From Mycolicibacillus koreensis (GTDB lineage: Bacteria > Actinomycetota > Actinomycetes > Mycobacteriales > Mycobacteriaceae): DNA of 64,000 nucleotides. This document shows positions 45,742-53,220 of this stretch, in pieces. Below the pieces are notes generated by a model. The model did not search any database and was not told the DNA's origin. It saw nothing but the letters and a program-made list of their open reading frames with translations. The stretch's first letter is position 1; each line of letters opens with the position of its first letter. The stretch covers positions 1-64,000 of the forward strand of contig NZ_NCXO01000015.1 in NCBI RefSeq assembly GCF_002104795.1, read 5' to 3'. The position numbers and the translations under genes are program-made.

Positions 45742-47001
45742 TCACGACGGCCCGCCCAGCCCGTCGAGGCCCTCGGTACCGGCCGGGATCACGATGATGG
45801 TCGCGCTGGTGGCCGTGTCGTCGTCGGCGGCGGCGGCACCGCCGACAGCGCGGGCGGTGCCGGTCGCCGCGATCGGTCGGGTCCCGGCGTTGCCCATCGC
45901 GGAGCCGGCCAGGCTGGACATCGCCATGTTGCCGAACAGCCGGGCCTCACCGGTGGCCGCCGGCCCGGCGCCGGTCAACGAACTGACCGCCGCGAGCGTG
46001 CGCACCGACGGGGCGGCAGTGGCCCAGCTGGGCGGCACCGCCAGCCCGCTGACCAGCCGGGCGTTGCCCAGCCCCGCGGTCACGGGGGCGCTCGGTGCCA
46101 CCCCGGCGGTGGGCGCTGGGGTGGTGGCCGAGATGTAGCCCCCGGCCAGCGGACCGAGCACCCCGCCGGGGTGGGGGTGGCCGCTGAGCAGGCCCGAAAC
46201 GCCCGCCCCGTTCTGGGACAACCCCAGGACCTGCATCGCGGCCAGCCATCCGACACCGGCGATGGCACCGACCCCGATCGGCGAGAACGCACCGGTCAAT
46301 GTCGAGATCAGACCGCTGGGCGCGCTCGCGGCCGCCGGCGCCGCCAGCGTGGCCGGCGCCGCGGCGGGCACGACCAACTGCTGCAGCGCCGCCGGTACCA
46401 CCGTGCTCAGCTGCGCCAACTGGGTGGGCAGGCCGGCACCGTGCGCACCGGCGCCCGCCGCGTCGGCGGCCATCGTCTGCGAGGTCGGCGGCGGCTCACT
46501 GAACGGGGTCACCGCGGTCGCCGCGGCGGCCGCGGCGGCGTAGCCGACCATGGCCGCGACATCCTGGGCCCACATCTGCACGTAATGCGCCTCGGTGGCC
46601 GCGATGGCGGCGGTGTTCTGGCCGAGGATATTCGTCGCGACCAGCGACATCAGCAGGCTGCGGTTGGCGGCGATCACCGGCGGCGGCACCGTCGCGGTGA
46701 ACGCCGCCTCGTAGGCGACGATCGCCGCCCGCAACTGAGCGGCTGTCTCCTCAGCCTGCGCGGCGGTGGTGTGCACCCAGCTCAGATAGGGCGCGACCGC
46801 GGCGCTCATCGCCGTCGCCGACGGCCCCTGCCAACTCGTCTCGGTCAGCCCCGCCACGGCGGCCTGCGCCGAGACGCCGACAGTGTGCAGTTCGGCGGCC
46901 AGGGCGTCCCAGGCCGCGGCGGCGGCGGTCATGGGGCCCGCGCCCGGGCCGGTGTACATCCGGCCGGAGTTGATTTCCGGGGGGTAGAGAGCGAAGTTCA
47001 T
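45742..47001 (-). CDS. PPE-family protein, first gene of the PE/PPE block
   Basis: 419 aa. PPE at 7-9, W-x-G as WQG at 57-59, PPE domain to about 175, then a low-complexity Ala/Gly region and an SVP-like GLAVPPSWATA near 320. The start is ATG 47001 with GAGG 9 bases upstream; a TTG three codons earlier is less likely. Likely exported as a heterodimer with the PE protein encoded next. Not recalled at this position in H37Rv. Confidence 0.93.
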   Translation of the reverse strand: MNFALYPPEINSGRMYTGPGAGPMTAAAAAWDALAAELHTVGVSAQAAVAGLTETSWQGPSATAMSAAVAPYLSWVHTTAAQAEETAAQLRAAIVAYEAAFTATVPPPVIAANRSLLMSLVATNILGQNTAAIAATEAHYVQMWAQDVAAMVGYAAAAAAATAVTPFSEPPPTSQTMAADAAGAGAHGAGLPTQLAQLSTVVPAALQQLVVPAAAPATLAAPAAASAPSGLISTLTGAFSPIGVGAIAGVGWLAAMQVLGLSQNGAGVSGLLSGHPHPGGVLGPLAGGYISATTPAPTAGVAPSAPVTAGLGNARLVSGLAVPPSWATAAPSVRTLAAVSSLTGAGPAATGEARLFGNMAMSSLAGSAMGNAGTRPIAATGTARAVGGAAAADDDTATSATIIVIPAGTEGLDGLGGPS

Positions 47002-47150
47002 GTCGTTCAACCTCTGGCTGCGGCGACGTCGCGCGGCTTGGGCGGCTGGGGCGCTTGGGCGGTGATGCCCGGCTGTGCGCTGGCGCCACGGTGAGCCGAC
47101 GTCCGGTGGTCAGGGCGTTGTCCGGGGGTTCCCGGCGGCTGCGCTTTCGG
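47002..47150 (-). other. Gap upstream of the first PPE gene
   Basis: 149 bases between the 57-aa ORF and the PPE start. I see no further coding frame. The promoter or leader of the PPE block should lie here or further upstream before 47324. Confidence 0.4.
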
Positions 47151-47324
47151 TTAGGAGCCGCGCTTGCGCCAGGGTCGGTGCAGCCGACGGTCCAGAAATT
47201 CGGTGGCGGCCGAGAAGAACATCGACCGATGCGTCACCAGGGTGTCGCCGGGTGTGTCCAGCCATCGCACGATGTCACCTCCCAGCCCCAGGATGCTGTG
47301 CACCTCGCGGGCGACAGCGACCAC
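47151..47324 (-). CDS. Small basic protein, unknown
   Basis: 57 aa, starting at GTG 47324 just after an in-frame TAG and ending RPWRKRGS. It has an amphipathic hydrophobic helix (VHSILGLGGDIVRWL), an aromatic/His-rich middle (THRSMFFSAATEFL) and a strongly basic end. The sequence looks protein-like and non-repetitive. TAGCCT occurs 9 bases before the GTG, so the transcript may have almost no leader. It is upstream of the PPE block on the same strand and may be transcribed with it. It could also be a fragment of a larger protein; I do not recognise the family. Confidence 0.6.
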   Translation of the reverse strand: MVAVAREVHSILGLGGDIVRWLDTPGDTLVTHRSMFFSAATEFLDRRLHRPWRKRGS

Positions 47325-47371
47325 GGAACGGTTAGGCTAACGCCGCTGACTGGGAATGCCGACCGTGCCAG

Positions 47372-47399
47372 CTTGACGTTTCCTGTCAAGTTCCTGTCA
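47372..47399 (-). repeat. 11-bp direct repeat with inverted arms
   Basis: On the minus strand TGACAGGAA occurs twice, exactly 11 bp apart (47380-47388 and 47391-47399 in plus coordinates). CTTGAC (47372-47377) and GTCAAG (47385-47390) form an overlapping inverted repeat. One-turn direct repeats are typical of OmpR-type response-regulator sites (PhoP: TCACAGC repeats). It lies about 50 bases upstream of the 57-aa ORF. Confidence 0.55.
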
Positions 47400-47441
47400 G
47401 TGGGGGGCGGTGCGGGGCCACCGGGTCAGGCGAACGGTGGG

Positions 47442-48191
47442 TCAGGCGAACGGCTTGGTCAGCCGGGGCGGCAGCACCCGGAGCAGCCGGACCAGCGGCG
47501 CCCACGGCCAGGTGGGCACGACCGCCCGTCCGCGTTCCCGTTCGATCGCGGCCACCATCGCGGCGACGCCGGTGTCGTTGTCGACCATCAGCAGCGTCGA
47601 GTTCGACTTGGCCGTCATCTCCGATTCGATGTAACCGGGCTCGATCACGGTGACGGCGATCGGACCACTGGGGTACTCCGCGCGCAGCGACTCCCCCAGC
47701 GAGGACACCCCGGCCTTGCTGGCGGCGTAGGCGGCCTTCACACCCGGCACGCCCTTGTTGGCCAGCACCGAGGAGATCAGCACCAGATGCCCGGAGCCGG
47801 CCTTTTTGAACATCTCCAGGGCGGTTTCGATCTGGATGAGCGCCGCGACCAGGTTGGTCTCCAGCGTGGCCTTGTTGGCCCACGGCTTGCCGTCGCCGAG
47901 GGTCCACCCTTTGCCGATGCCCGCGTTGACCACGACCCGGTCGATGCCCCCGAGTTCGTCGGCGAGCGCGGCGAACACCTTCGGCACCTGCTCGTGGTCG
48001 TTGACGTCGAGTTCGGCGACCGCCACCCGGATCCCGGGGTGGCTCTCGGTCAGCTCCGCCTTGAGCTCGTCGAGGCGGTCGAGGCGCCGCGCGCAGAGCG
48101 CAAGGTCGCGCCCCTTGGCCGCGAAGGCACGGGCCATACCGGCCCCCAGCCCCGAACTGGCACCGGTGATGAGGATTCGTCGACGCGTCAC
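47442..48191 (-). CDS. Short-chain dehydrogenase/reductase (Rv0945-type)
   Basis: 249 aa. NAD(P) motif TGASSGLGAG, NAG motif VVNAGIGKG, catalytic Ser and YAASK. Substrate unknown. The start is GTG 48191 (MTRRRILITG): TATCCT lies 6 bases before it, so the mRNA is likely leaderless; an upstream start adding 11 residues is not favoured. A C-terminal Pro/Trp-rich tail (VPTWPWAPLVRLLRVLPPRL) may touch the membrane. Confidence 0.9.
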   Translation of the reverse strand: MTRRRILITGASSGLGAGMARAFAAKGRDLALCARRLDRLDELKAELTESHPGIRVAVAELDVNDHEQVPKVFAALADELGGIDRVVVNAGIGKGWTLGDGKPWANKATLETNLVAALIQIETALEMFKKAGSGHLVLISSVLANKGVPGVKAAYAASKAGVSSLGESLRAEYPSGPIAVTVIEPGYIESEMTAKSNSTLLMVDNDTGVAAMVAAIERERGRAVVPTWPWAPLVRLLRVLPPRLTKPFA

Positions 48192-48197
48192 GCCGAC

Positions 48198-48203
48198 AGG
48201 ATA
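48198..48203 (-). promoter_or_regulatory. -10 box of the leaderless SDR gene
   Basis: TATCCT on the minus strand, 6 bases before the GTG at 48191; fits TANNNT. Confidence 0.5.
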
Positions 48204-48246
48204 GCCCGACTCGACAACCGTCAAAAACCCGCCCGAGGGCGGTCGG

Positions 48247-49110
48247 TCATTTCAGCAGCCGCGACATCCGGCGGTCGGCGAGCACCCGCCCACCGGTCTG
48301 ACAGGTGGCACAGTATTGGAACGATCGGTCGGCGTAGGCCACTTCCCGCACGGTGTCGCCGCAGACCGGGCACGGCAGCCCGGTGCGGCCGTGGACCCGC
48401 AGTCCGGAACGTTTCTCCCCCTTGAGGGTCGCGGCCTGCTGCCCGACCGACCGGGCCACCGCGTCGGTGAGCACCCCGGTCATCGCGGCGTGCAGAGCCT
48501 CGATGCTCCCGGCGGTCAGGGTGTTGGCGATCGCGAACGGGGAGAGCTTCGCGGTGTGCAGGATCTCGTCGCTGTAGGCGTTGCCGATCCCGGCGAGCAC
48601 CCGCTGGTCGGTCAGGGTGGTCTTGAGCCGTCCGCTGTGGGCGCCGAGCACCGTCGCCAGATGGTCGGCGCTCACGGCGAGGGCGTCGGGGCCGAGGCCG
48701 GCGATGCCCGGCACCCGCTCGGGGTGGGCGACCACCCACACCGCCAGCCGCTTCTGGGTGCCGGCCTCGGTGAGATCGAACCCGGGCGCCGAGGACGGCG
48801 GCCCCAGATGGACCCGCAGCGCGATCGGACCCTTGCCCGGGCGCGGCGGCGCCGCCGCCAACCGGTCCGACCAGCGCAGCCAGCCCGCCCGCGCCAAATG
48901 AGCGATCAGATAGCCGTCCTCGACCTGCAGTCCGAGGAACTTGCCCCACCGCCGTGCGGCCAGCACCGCGCGGCCGGCCAGTGCCTGCGGGGCGGGATCG
49001 ACGGTCTTGAGCGCGGAGAAGGCGACCACGTCGACGCGACCGACGGTGCGGCCGACCGCGTGGTGGCGCAGGAACTCGGCGAGGGCCTCGACCTCGGGCA
49101 ACTCAGGCAC
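48247..49110 (-). CDS. fpg2: Fpg/Nei-family DNA glycosylase (Fpg2), full length
   Basis: 287 aa. N-terminal PELPEVE provides the catalytic P2 and E3, K57 sits in WGKFLG, the H2TH region includes GIGNAYSDEIL, and a C-terminal zinc finger has C247, C250, C267, C270. All catalytic parts are present, so it should be active in removing oxidised bases and cutting the strand. As I recall, M. tuberculosis Rv0944 is a short protein lacking the N-terminal half. Overlaps the PAP2 gene by 8 bp. Confidence 0.9.
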   Translation of the reverse strand: MPELPEVEALAEFLRHHAVGRTVGRVDVVAFSALKTVDPAPQALAGRAVLAARRWGKFLGLQVEDGYLIAHLARAGWLRWSDRLAAAPPRPGKGPIALRVHLGPPSSAPGFDLTEAGTQKRLAVWVVAHPERVPGIAGLGPDALAVSADHLATVLGAHSGRLKTTLTDQRVLAGIGNAYSDEILHTAKLSPFAIANTLTAGSIEALHAAMTGVLTDAVARSVGQQAATLKGEKRSGLRVHGRTGLPCPVCGDTVREVAYADRSFQYCATCQTGGRVLADRRMSRLLK

Positions 49111-49780
49111 AACATCCAGTCTGCCGGTCTCTGCTCACCCGGTATCCCCAGGCGCCGACCAGGACGGCCGCCGACCCCAGCAGCGCGCCGCCGACCACGT
49201 CGGTCAACCAGTGCACCCCCAGGTACAGCCGGCTGACCGCGATCGCGACGGTGGCCACCCCGATGACCGCGGTCAGCGCCGCGCCCACCGCCCGGCCGGC
49301 GTGACCGCCGACGACGACGGCGGCGAGGATCCCCATCAACGCGAGGCCGTAGGTGACGTGCCCGGACGGGAACGCCGGGCCGGTCTTGGCCACCAGATGC
49401 ACCGCCGCCGGCGGCCGGGCCGCACCGACGAGATATTTCACGCCGAGACCGACCACTCCGGCACCGCCGCAGGTGGCGACGATAATCACCGCGACACGCA
49501 CCGAGCGCCGCCACCACCCCAGCAGCGCGGCCGCCGTCAGGGCTGCGGTCGCCACCGCCAGGCGGCTGCTGACCTGCGACACCACCAGCATCGGCGGGGT
49601 CAGCCAGTCCCGACGCTGCGCGACGAACCAGTCCAGCACCCGGTGATCGATGCCGGTGCCGGCGCCGGCCCGATCGGCGAGCACCGCGACCACCGCCAGC
49701 GCGATCAACAGCGCGGTAGTGGCCGCGGCGGTGCGGGCGCCGCGGCGGCCCGATGTGGTGGTGATTTGCGCTCCGATCAC
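49103..49780 (-). CDS. PAP2-family membrane phosphatase
   Basis: 225 aa. About six membrane segments and the three PAP2 motifs: KYLVGAARPPA, PSGH and SRLYLGVHWLTDV. It dephosphorylates lipid phosphates such as undecaprenyl- or phosphatidyl-phosphates at the membrane; the substrate is undefined. GTG 49780 overlaps the upstream stop (GTGA) and its 3' end overlaps the glycosylase start, so it is part of the cobF-to-Fpg2 chain. Confidence 0.88.
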   Translation of the reverse strand: MIGAQITTTSGRRGARTAAATTALLIALAVVAVLADRAGAGTGIDHRVLDWFVAQRRDWLTPPMLVVSQVSSRLAVATAALTAAALLGWWRRSVRVAVIIVATCGGAGVVGLGVKYLVGAARPPAAVHLVAKTGPAFPSGHVTYGLALMGILAAVVVGGHAGRAVGAALTAVIGVATVAIAVSRLYLGVHWLTDVVGGALLGSAAVLVGAWGYRVSRDRQTGCCA

Positions 49781-50187
49781 CCGGCTGCGCGACCGACGTC
49801 CCGCACCACCAGCGACAACACCCAGCCGACCAGCGACAGCACGATCGCCGCCCAGATCGCCGTCGGCCAGAATTGCGTGATGCGCAGCCCCCAGTGGGTG
49901 GTGTGCTCGGTGATCCAGGCGGTGAGCATCAGCATCGCCGCGTTGATGACGATGTGGATCAGGCCCAGGGTCAGTATGTACAGCGGGATCGACAGGATCT
50001 GCACCACGGGTTTGACGAAGGCGTTGACCAACCCGAAGATCACCGCGACGACGAAGATGATCCCCACCCGTTCGACGGTGGTCTGCCCGCCGACGAAGTC
50101 CACCCCGCCGACCACCAGTGTCACCACCCACAACGCCAGTCCGGTCAGCGCGGCACGCAGCAGAAACGGCCCCATGGCCGCGATCAT
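49777..50187 (-). CDS. Small four-helix membrane protein, YvlD/phage-holin-like
   Basis: 136 aa. Four membrane segments, with PLYILTLGLIHIVINAAMLML typical of the YvlD/DUF family 4 group. Role unknown. ATG 50187 overlaps the cobF stop (ATGA); an in-frame ATG at 50175 is an alternative start. Downstream it overlaps PAP2 by 4 bp. Confidence 0.82.
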   Translation of the reverse strand: MIAAMGPFLLRAALTGLALWVVTLVVGGVDFVGGQTTVERVGIIFVVAVIFGLVNAFVKPVVQILSIPLYILTLGLIHIVINAAMLMLTAWITEHTTHWGLRITQFWPTAIWAAIVLSLVGWVLSLVVRDVGRAAG

Positions 50188-50969
50188 GCCACGGGCCGGT
50201 CCGGCGCGGGGCGCAACAGGTCCGGCGCGGGGCGCAGCAGGTAGGTGTCCATGATCCAGCCGTGACGGGCCCGGGCGGCCGCGCGGGTGGCGACGATCTT
50301 CTCCGCCACCGCGTCGACGGTGCCCGCCACCAGCACCTCGTCGTCGCTACCGAGATAGGCGCCCCACCAGATCCGGGTCTGCGGCGGGCATGCGGTGAAC
50401 GCGCAGTCACCGTCGAGCATCACCACCGTGGTCCCGGTCAGTGCCTGTGGGTGCAGTTGCCGGCCGGTGGTGATCAGCACCGGGCGTCCGACGTCGTTGA
50501 GCGGGATGCGGTGTGCGGCGGTCAACGCCTGGATCGCGGTGATGCCCGGGATCACGTCGTAGCGCAGGGCGACCCGGTCGGCGACGGCGTCGAGGATGCG
50601 CAGCGTGCTGTCGTAGAGGGCGGGATCGCCCCAGGCCAGGACCGCGCCGATGCCGTCGGGAGGCAGTTCGGTGGTGATCGCCTCGGCCCACACCGCGGCC
50701 CGGGCGTCATGCCACTCGGCCACGGTCGTCCGGTAGTCGACGTCGGGAGCGGTGGCGGCGCGCACCGGGTCGGGCAGGGTCACGAACCGGTAGTCCGGAT
50801 CGTCGATGAAGCGGTCGCAGATCCGCCGGCGCACCGCCACCAGGTCGGCGGTGCGCTCGCCCTTGTCCATCGCGAAGAACACGTCGGTGTCGTTGAGTGC
50901 TCGGATCGCCGCGACGGTGAGCTGATCGGGGTCGCCCACCCCGATGCCGATGACGTGGAGGGTGCGCAC
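50184..50969 (-). CDS. cobF: Precorrin-6A synthase (deacetylating)
   Basis: 261 aa, methyltransferase fold with VIGIGVGDPDQLT at the N-terminus, WGDPALYDSTLRI and VIPGITAIQAL. It methylates C1 and removes the acetyl group in aerobic cobalamin synthesis. The C-terminus has a duplicated LLRPAPD from a 21-bp repeat. TACGCT lies 6 bases before the GTG, so leaderless. As I recall, cobF is deleted at this locus in M. tuberculosis but present in M. canettii; here it is intact. Confidence 0.93.
   Translation of the reverse strand: MRTLHVIGIGVGDPDQLTVAAIRALNDTDVFFAMDKGERTADLVAVRRRICDRFIDDPDYRFVTLPDPVRAATAPDVDYRTTVAEWHDARAAVWAEAITTELPPDGIGAVLAWGDPALYDSTLRILDAVADRVALRYDVIPGITAIQALTAAHRIPLNDVGRPVLITTGRQLHPQALTGTTVVMLDGDCAFTACPPQTRIWWGAYLGSDDEVLVAGTVDAVAEKIVATRAAARARHGWIMDTYLLRPAPDLLRPAPDRPVA
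50198..50239 (-). repeat. 21-bp tandem duplication in the cobF 3' end
   Basis: Two copies of a 21-bp unit (50198-50218 and 50219-50239) with one mismatch. In frame, so it only adds seven residues (LLRPAPD) to the C-terminus of CobF. Confidence 0.85.
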
Positions 50970-51006
50970 ACCGGCAGCGTAGCCAAGGCCCCCTGCCCAG
51001 CCACCT

Positions 51007-51064
51007 ATACCTTCCGGTATCCGGTACCGTAGGTATTGACTTATTCGGTTGTTGATCCTTAAAT
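51007..51064 (+). promoter_or_regulatory. Promoter with a 30-bp palindromic operator (diiron oxygenase pair)
   Basis: TTGACT (51036-51041), a 17-bp spacer and TTAAAT (51059-51064) form a SigA-like promoter. A 30-bp inverted repeat at 51007-51036, with outer arms ATACCT and AGGTAT and further symmetric C/G positions inside, ends on the -35 box. The position and size suit a TetR-type regulator. The divergent cobF has its own -10 near 50976. Confidence 0.65.
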
Positions 51065-51100
51065 GTCGACTGACGCCACGGCAGCGAAGGGATTCCCGCC

Positions 51101-52018
51101 ATGTCCACGACCGCTACGTCCACCACGCAGAAAACCGCCGCACGCACCCGCGACGAGGTCGCCGAACGCCTGCTGAAAGGCTCGGTGCGCAAGTCCTACG
51201 CCCCGGTGGTCGACATCGACTGGGACGCCCCGTTGGAGGACGGGAAGTTCTTTCTGCCGCCACGGATGTGCTCGCTGTACGGCACCCCGATGTGGGAGGC
51301 GATGAGCCGCGAGCAGCAGATCGAGATGTCGCGCCAGGAGCTGGTGAACCTGCTGTCGGCCGGGATCTGGTTTGAGAACATCCTCAACCAGGCGCTGCTG
51401 CGCGACATGATGCACCAGAACCCCACCGCCGCGGCCACCCACTACAAGCTGACCGAACTGGGCGACGAGACCCGCCACATGCTGATGTTCGGCAAGGCCA
51501 TCGACCGGATCGGGGGTGTGCCGGTGCGCCCGCGGCTGCACCAGCGGATCGTCATCAACACACTTCCGCTGCTGTTCCGCGGCAGCGTGCTGTGGGGGGC
51601 GGCCCTCGTCGGCGAGGAGATCTTCGACGCGCTGCAACGCCAGATCCTCGACGATCCGGACCTGCAGCCGATCGTGGCCAGGCTGATGCGTATCCACGTC
51701 ACCGAAGAGGCCCGTCACATCCAGTTCGCCCGCGACGGTCTGCGCAAGCAGGTCCCGGCGATGCCGCGGTACCGCCGGGCCTACCTGGCGAACCTGCAGG
51801 GTGTCGGCGGGCCGTTCTACCGTTACCTGTTCACGATGCCGCTGGTGTACCGCCGCGTCGGACTCGACGGCCGGGCCGCCCGCCGCCAAGCCCGGGCCAA
51901 CCCGCACTTCCGGGCCGCCTGCCGCTCGGCGTTCGCACCGCTGGCGGCGTTCTTCGAGGAGGTCGGGTTGATGGGTCGACTGGCGCGGCGCAGCTGGCGT
52001 CGGGCCGGGTTCCTGTGA
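51101..52018 (+). CDS. AurF-like diiron oxygenase
   Basis: 305 aa, helical bundle. Seven candidate iron ligands are spaced like those of AurF: E92, E123 and H126 (GDETRH), E172, H199, E203 and H206 (HVTEEARH). AurF oxidises aryl amines to nitro groups; relatives hydroxylate other substrates, so the substrate is open. The ATG has AAGGGA 8 bases upstream. The next gene's GTG overlaps its stop (GTGA), so the two are one unit behind a palindromic promoter. Confidence 0.85.
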   Translation: MSTTATSTTQKTAARTRDEVAERLLKGSVRKSYAPVVDIDWDAPLEDGKFFLPPRMCSLYGTPMWEAMSREQQIEMSRQELVNLLSAGIWFENILNQALLRDMMHQNPTAAATHYKLTELGDETRHMLMFGKAIDRIGGVPVRPRLHQRIVINTLPLLFRGSVLWGAALVGEEIFDALQRQILDDPDLQPIVARLMRIHVTEEARHIQFARDGLRKQVPAMPRYRRAYLANLQGVGGPFYRYLFTMPLVYRRVGLDGRAARRQARANPHFRAACRSAFAPLAAFFEEVGLMGRLARRSWRRAGFL

Positions 52019-52788
52019 GCACCACGGCGGCTCCCGGGCCCGCCGGCACCCCCGACACCATGGTCAGCGCCATGCCGCCGGTGGCCACCGTCACCGTCGT
52101 CGGCGACCCGGATCGCCTGCACGGCCTGATCACCGTCGACCACGTCGCCCCCGCCGGCGCGCACACACGCTTCGACAGCGCCACCGACACGTGGACGGTC
52201 GGCACCGACGGCGACGACACGGCGGCCTCGCACCGCACCCGGCTGGTGATCGACACCACCCCCGCCGGTGAGGACCTCGTCGCCGTCCACGGCATCCCCA
52301 ACTATTTCCGGGTGCCGGGTCCGCACACCCGTCGACAGGCCGCCTATGTGGCACGGCTGGTCGCCGCGGTGCGCGCCGGCGGCGCCGAGCGCATCGAGGC
52401 GCGCTCGCGGGTGCGGGTGCACCGACGCCTGCCCACCCGCGGGGTGTCGCGCTTCTACGTCAGCGGTGCCTCCGACAGCGACGAGGACCTCTACGACGGT
52501 CCCGCGGTGGTGACCCACGACGGCACCGAGCAGACCAGCCGGATCCGGCTGACGGGGCATTTCGATCCGATCGACGGTCAGTACCACTGGCAGGGCATGC
52601 TCTACGGAGAACTCACCGGCCCCAAGGTGACCGGCTCACAGGTGGCGATCCGTATCGGCGCCCACCGCGCCGACGCCCGGGTCACCGAGCGCACACCGTG
52701 GGGAACGCTGTCGGTGGTCGGCGTCGCCGGGTATCCGCCGTTCCCGCTCGACGACGTCGAGGTCACGCTCCCGCCTCGGTTGGGTTAA
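52015..52788 (+). CDS. DUF4873-domain protein
   Basis: 257 aa. The N-terminal part (about 1-130) has a loose alpha/beta pattern with NYFRVPGPH, which recalls flavin-monooxygenase ends. DUF4873 (about 150-255; DGPAVVTHDGTEQTSRIRL, GHFDPIDGQYHWQGML) fills the rest; this domain is otherwise often fused to flavin monooxygenases. GTG overlaps the oxygenase stop. Likely partner or chaperone of the diiron enzyme, but only by context. Confidence 0.8.
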   Translation: MSTTAAPGPAGTPDTMVSAMPPVATVTVVGDPDRLHGLITVDHVAPAGAHTRFDSATDTWTVGTDGDDTAASHRTRLVIDTTPAGEDLVAVHGIPNYFRVPGPHTRRQAAYVARLVAAVRAGGAERIEARSRVRVHRRLPTRGVSRFYVSGASDSDEDLYDGPAVVTHDGTEQTSRIRLTGHFDPIDGQYHWQGMLYGELTGPKVTGSQVAIRIGAHRADARVTERTPWGTLSVVGVAGYPPFPLDDVEVTLPPRLG

Positions 52789-53071
52789 CAACAACCCAAC
52801 TCCGACGCCCGGTGTGAGCGACGTCATCGTCGGTGCTCACCGCGGTCTCCCCCGACCCGACCCTCGCCACCTGCGCATATCACGACGCGAGGTGACAGGT
52901 GGGCGAAAAACACCACGGTGTAAGCAAGCTCACCGCCTCGGGCACCGCCACCGGGAAACCTCTGCGCCGACAATAGCGTTGTACGCATGGGTTTTCGGTG
53001 AGCTGTCGAGAAGGCACGGCACCGGACCCACAGACACGACGAGTATTCGGGATAGCCGGAGGAGGTGCGCC
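52789..53071. other. Intergenic segment before the 48-aa ORF
   Basis: 283 bases with no supported gene. An open minus-strand frame at 52824-53210 has no homology I recognise and overlaps a better ORF. The sequence near 52970-53060 should hold the promoter of the small ORF, but I see no strong -35/-10 pair. Confidence 0.4.
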
Positions 53072-53218
53072 ATGGATACCAGGACTTGCTTACGGGCCAG
53101 CCGCGAGACCGATCTTCGCGACTACAAGCGCGCGGTTCGCCAACTGCGCCTCGCCGCGGCCGGTCACGGTCAGAGCGAAGAGCACCTGCGCCGCATCCGC
53201 GCCGCCACACGCTGCTGA
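53072..53218 (+). CDS. Small basic protein, unknown
   Basis: 48 aa, beginning MDTRTCLRAS and rich in Arg and Ala, with one long predicted helix (DLRDYKRAVRQLRLAAAGHG). Two Cys, one near each end. GGAGGAGG lies 6 bases before the ATG, a much better site than chance. It converges with the FAH fusion gene with 2 bp between stops. No function assigned. Confidence 0.5.
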   Translation: MDTRTCLRASRETDLRDYKRAVRQLRLAAAGHGQSEEHLRRIRAATRC

Positions 53219-53220
53219 TG

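Noticed and set aside
44041-47001. CRISPR-like or PGRS repeats in the PE/PPE block
   Set aside because: The low-complexity Ala/Gly coding is irregular; there are no spaced identical repeats and no PGRS Gly-Gly-Ala runs.
52824-53210. 128-codon minus-strand gene
   Set aside because: No recognisable domain or start signal; it overlaps the plus-strand ORF that has a strong ribosome binding site.
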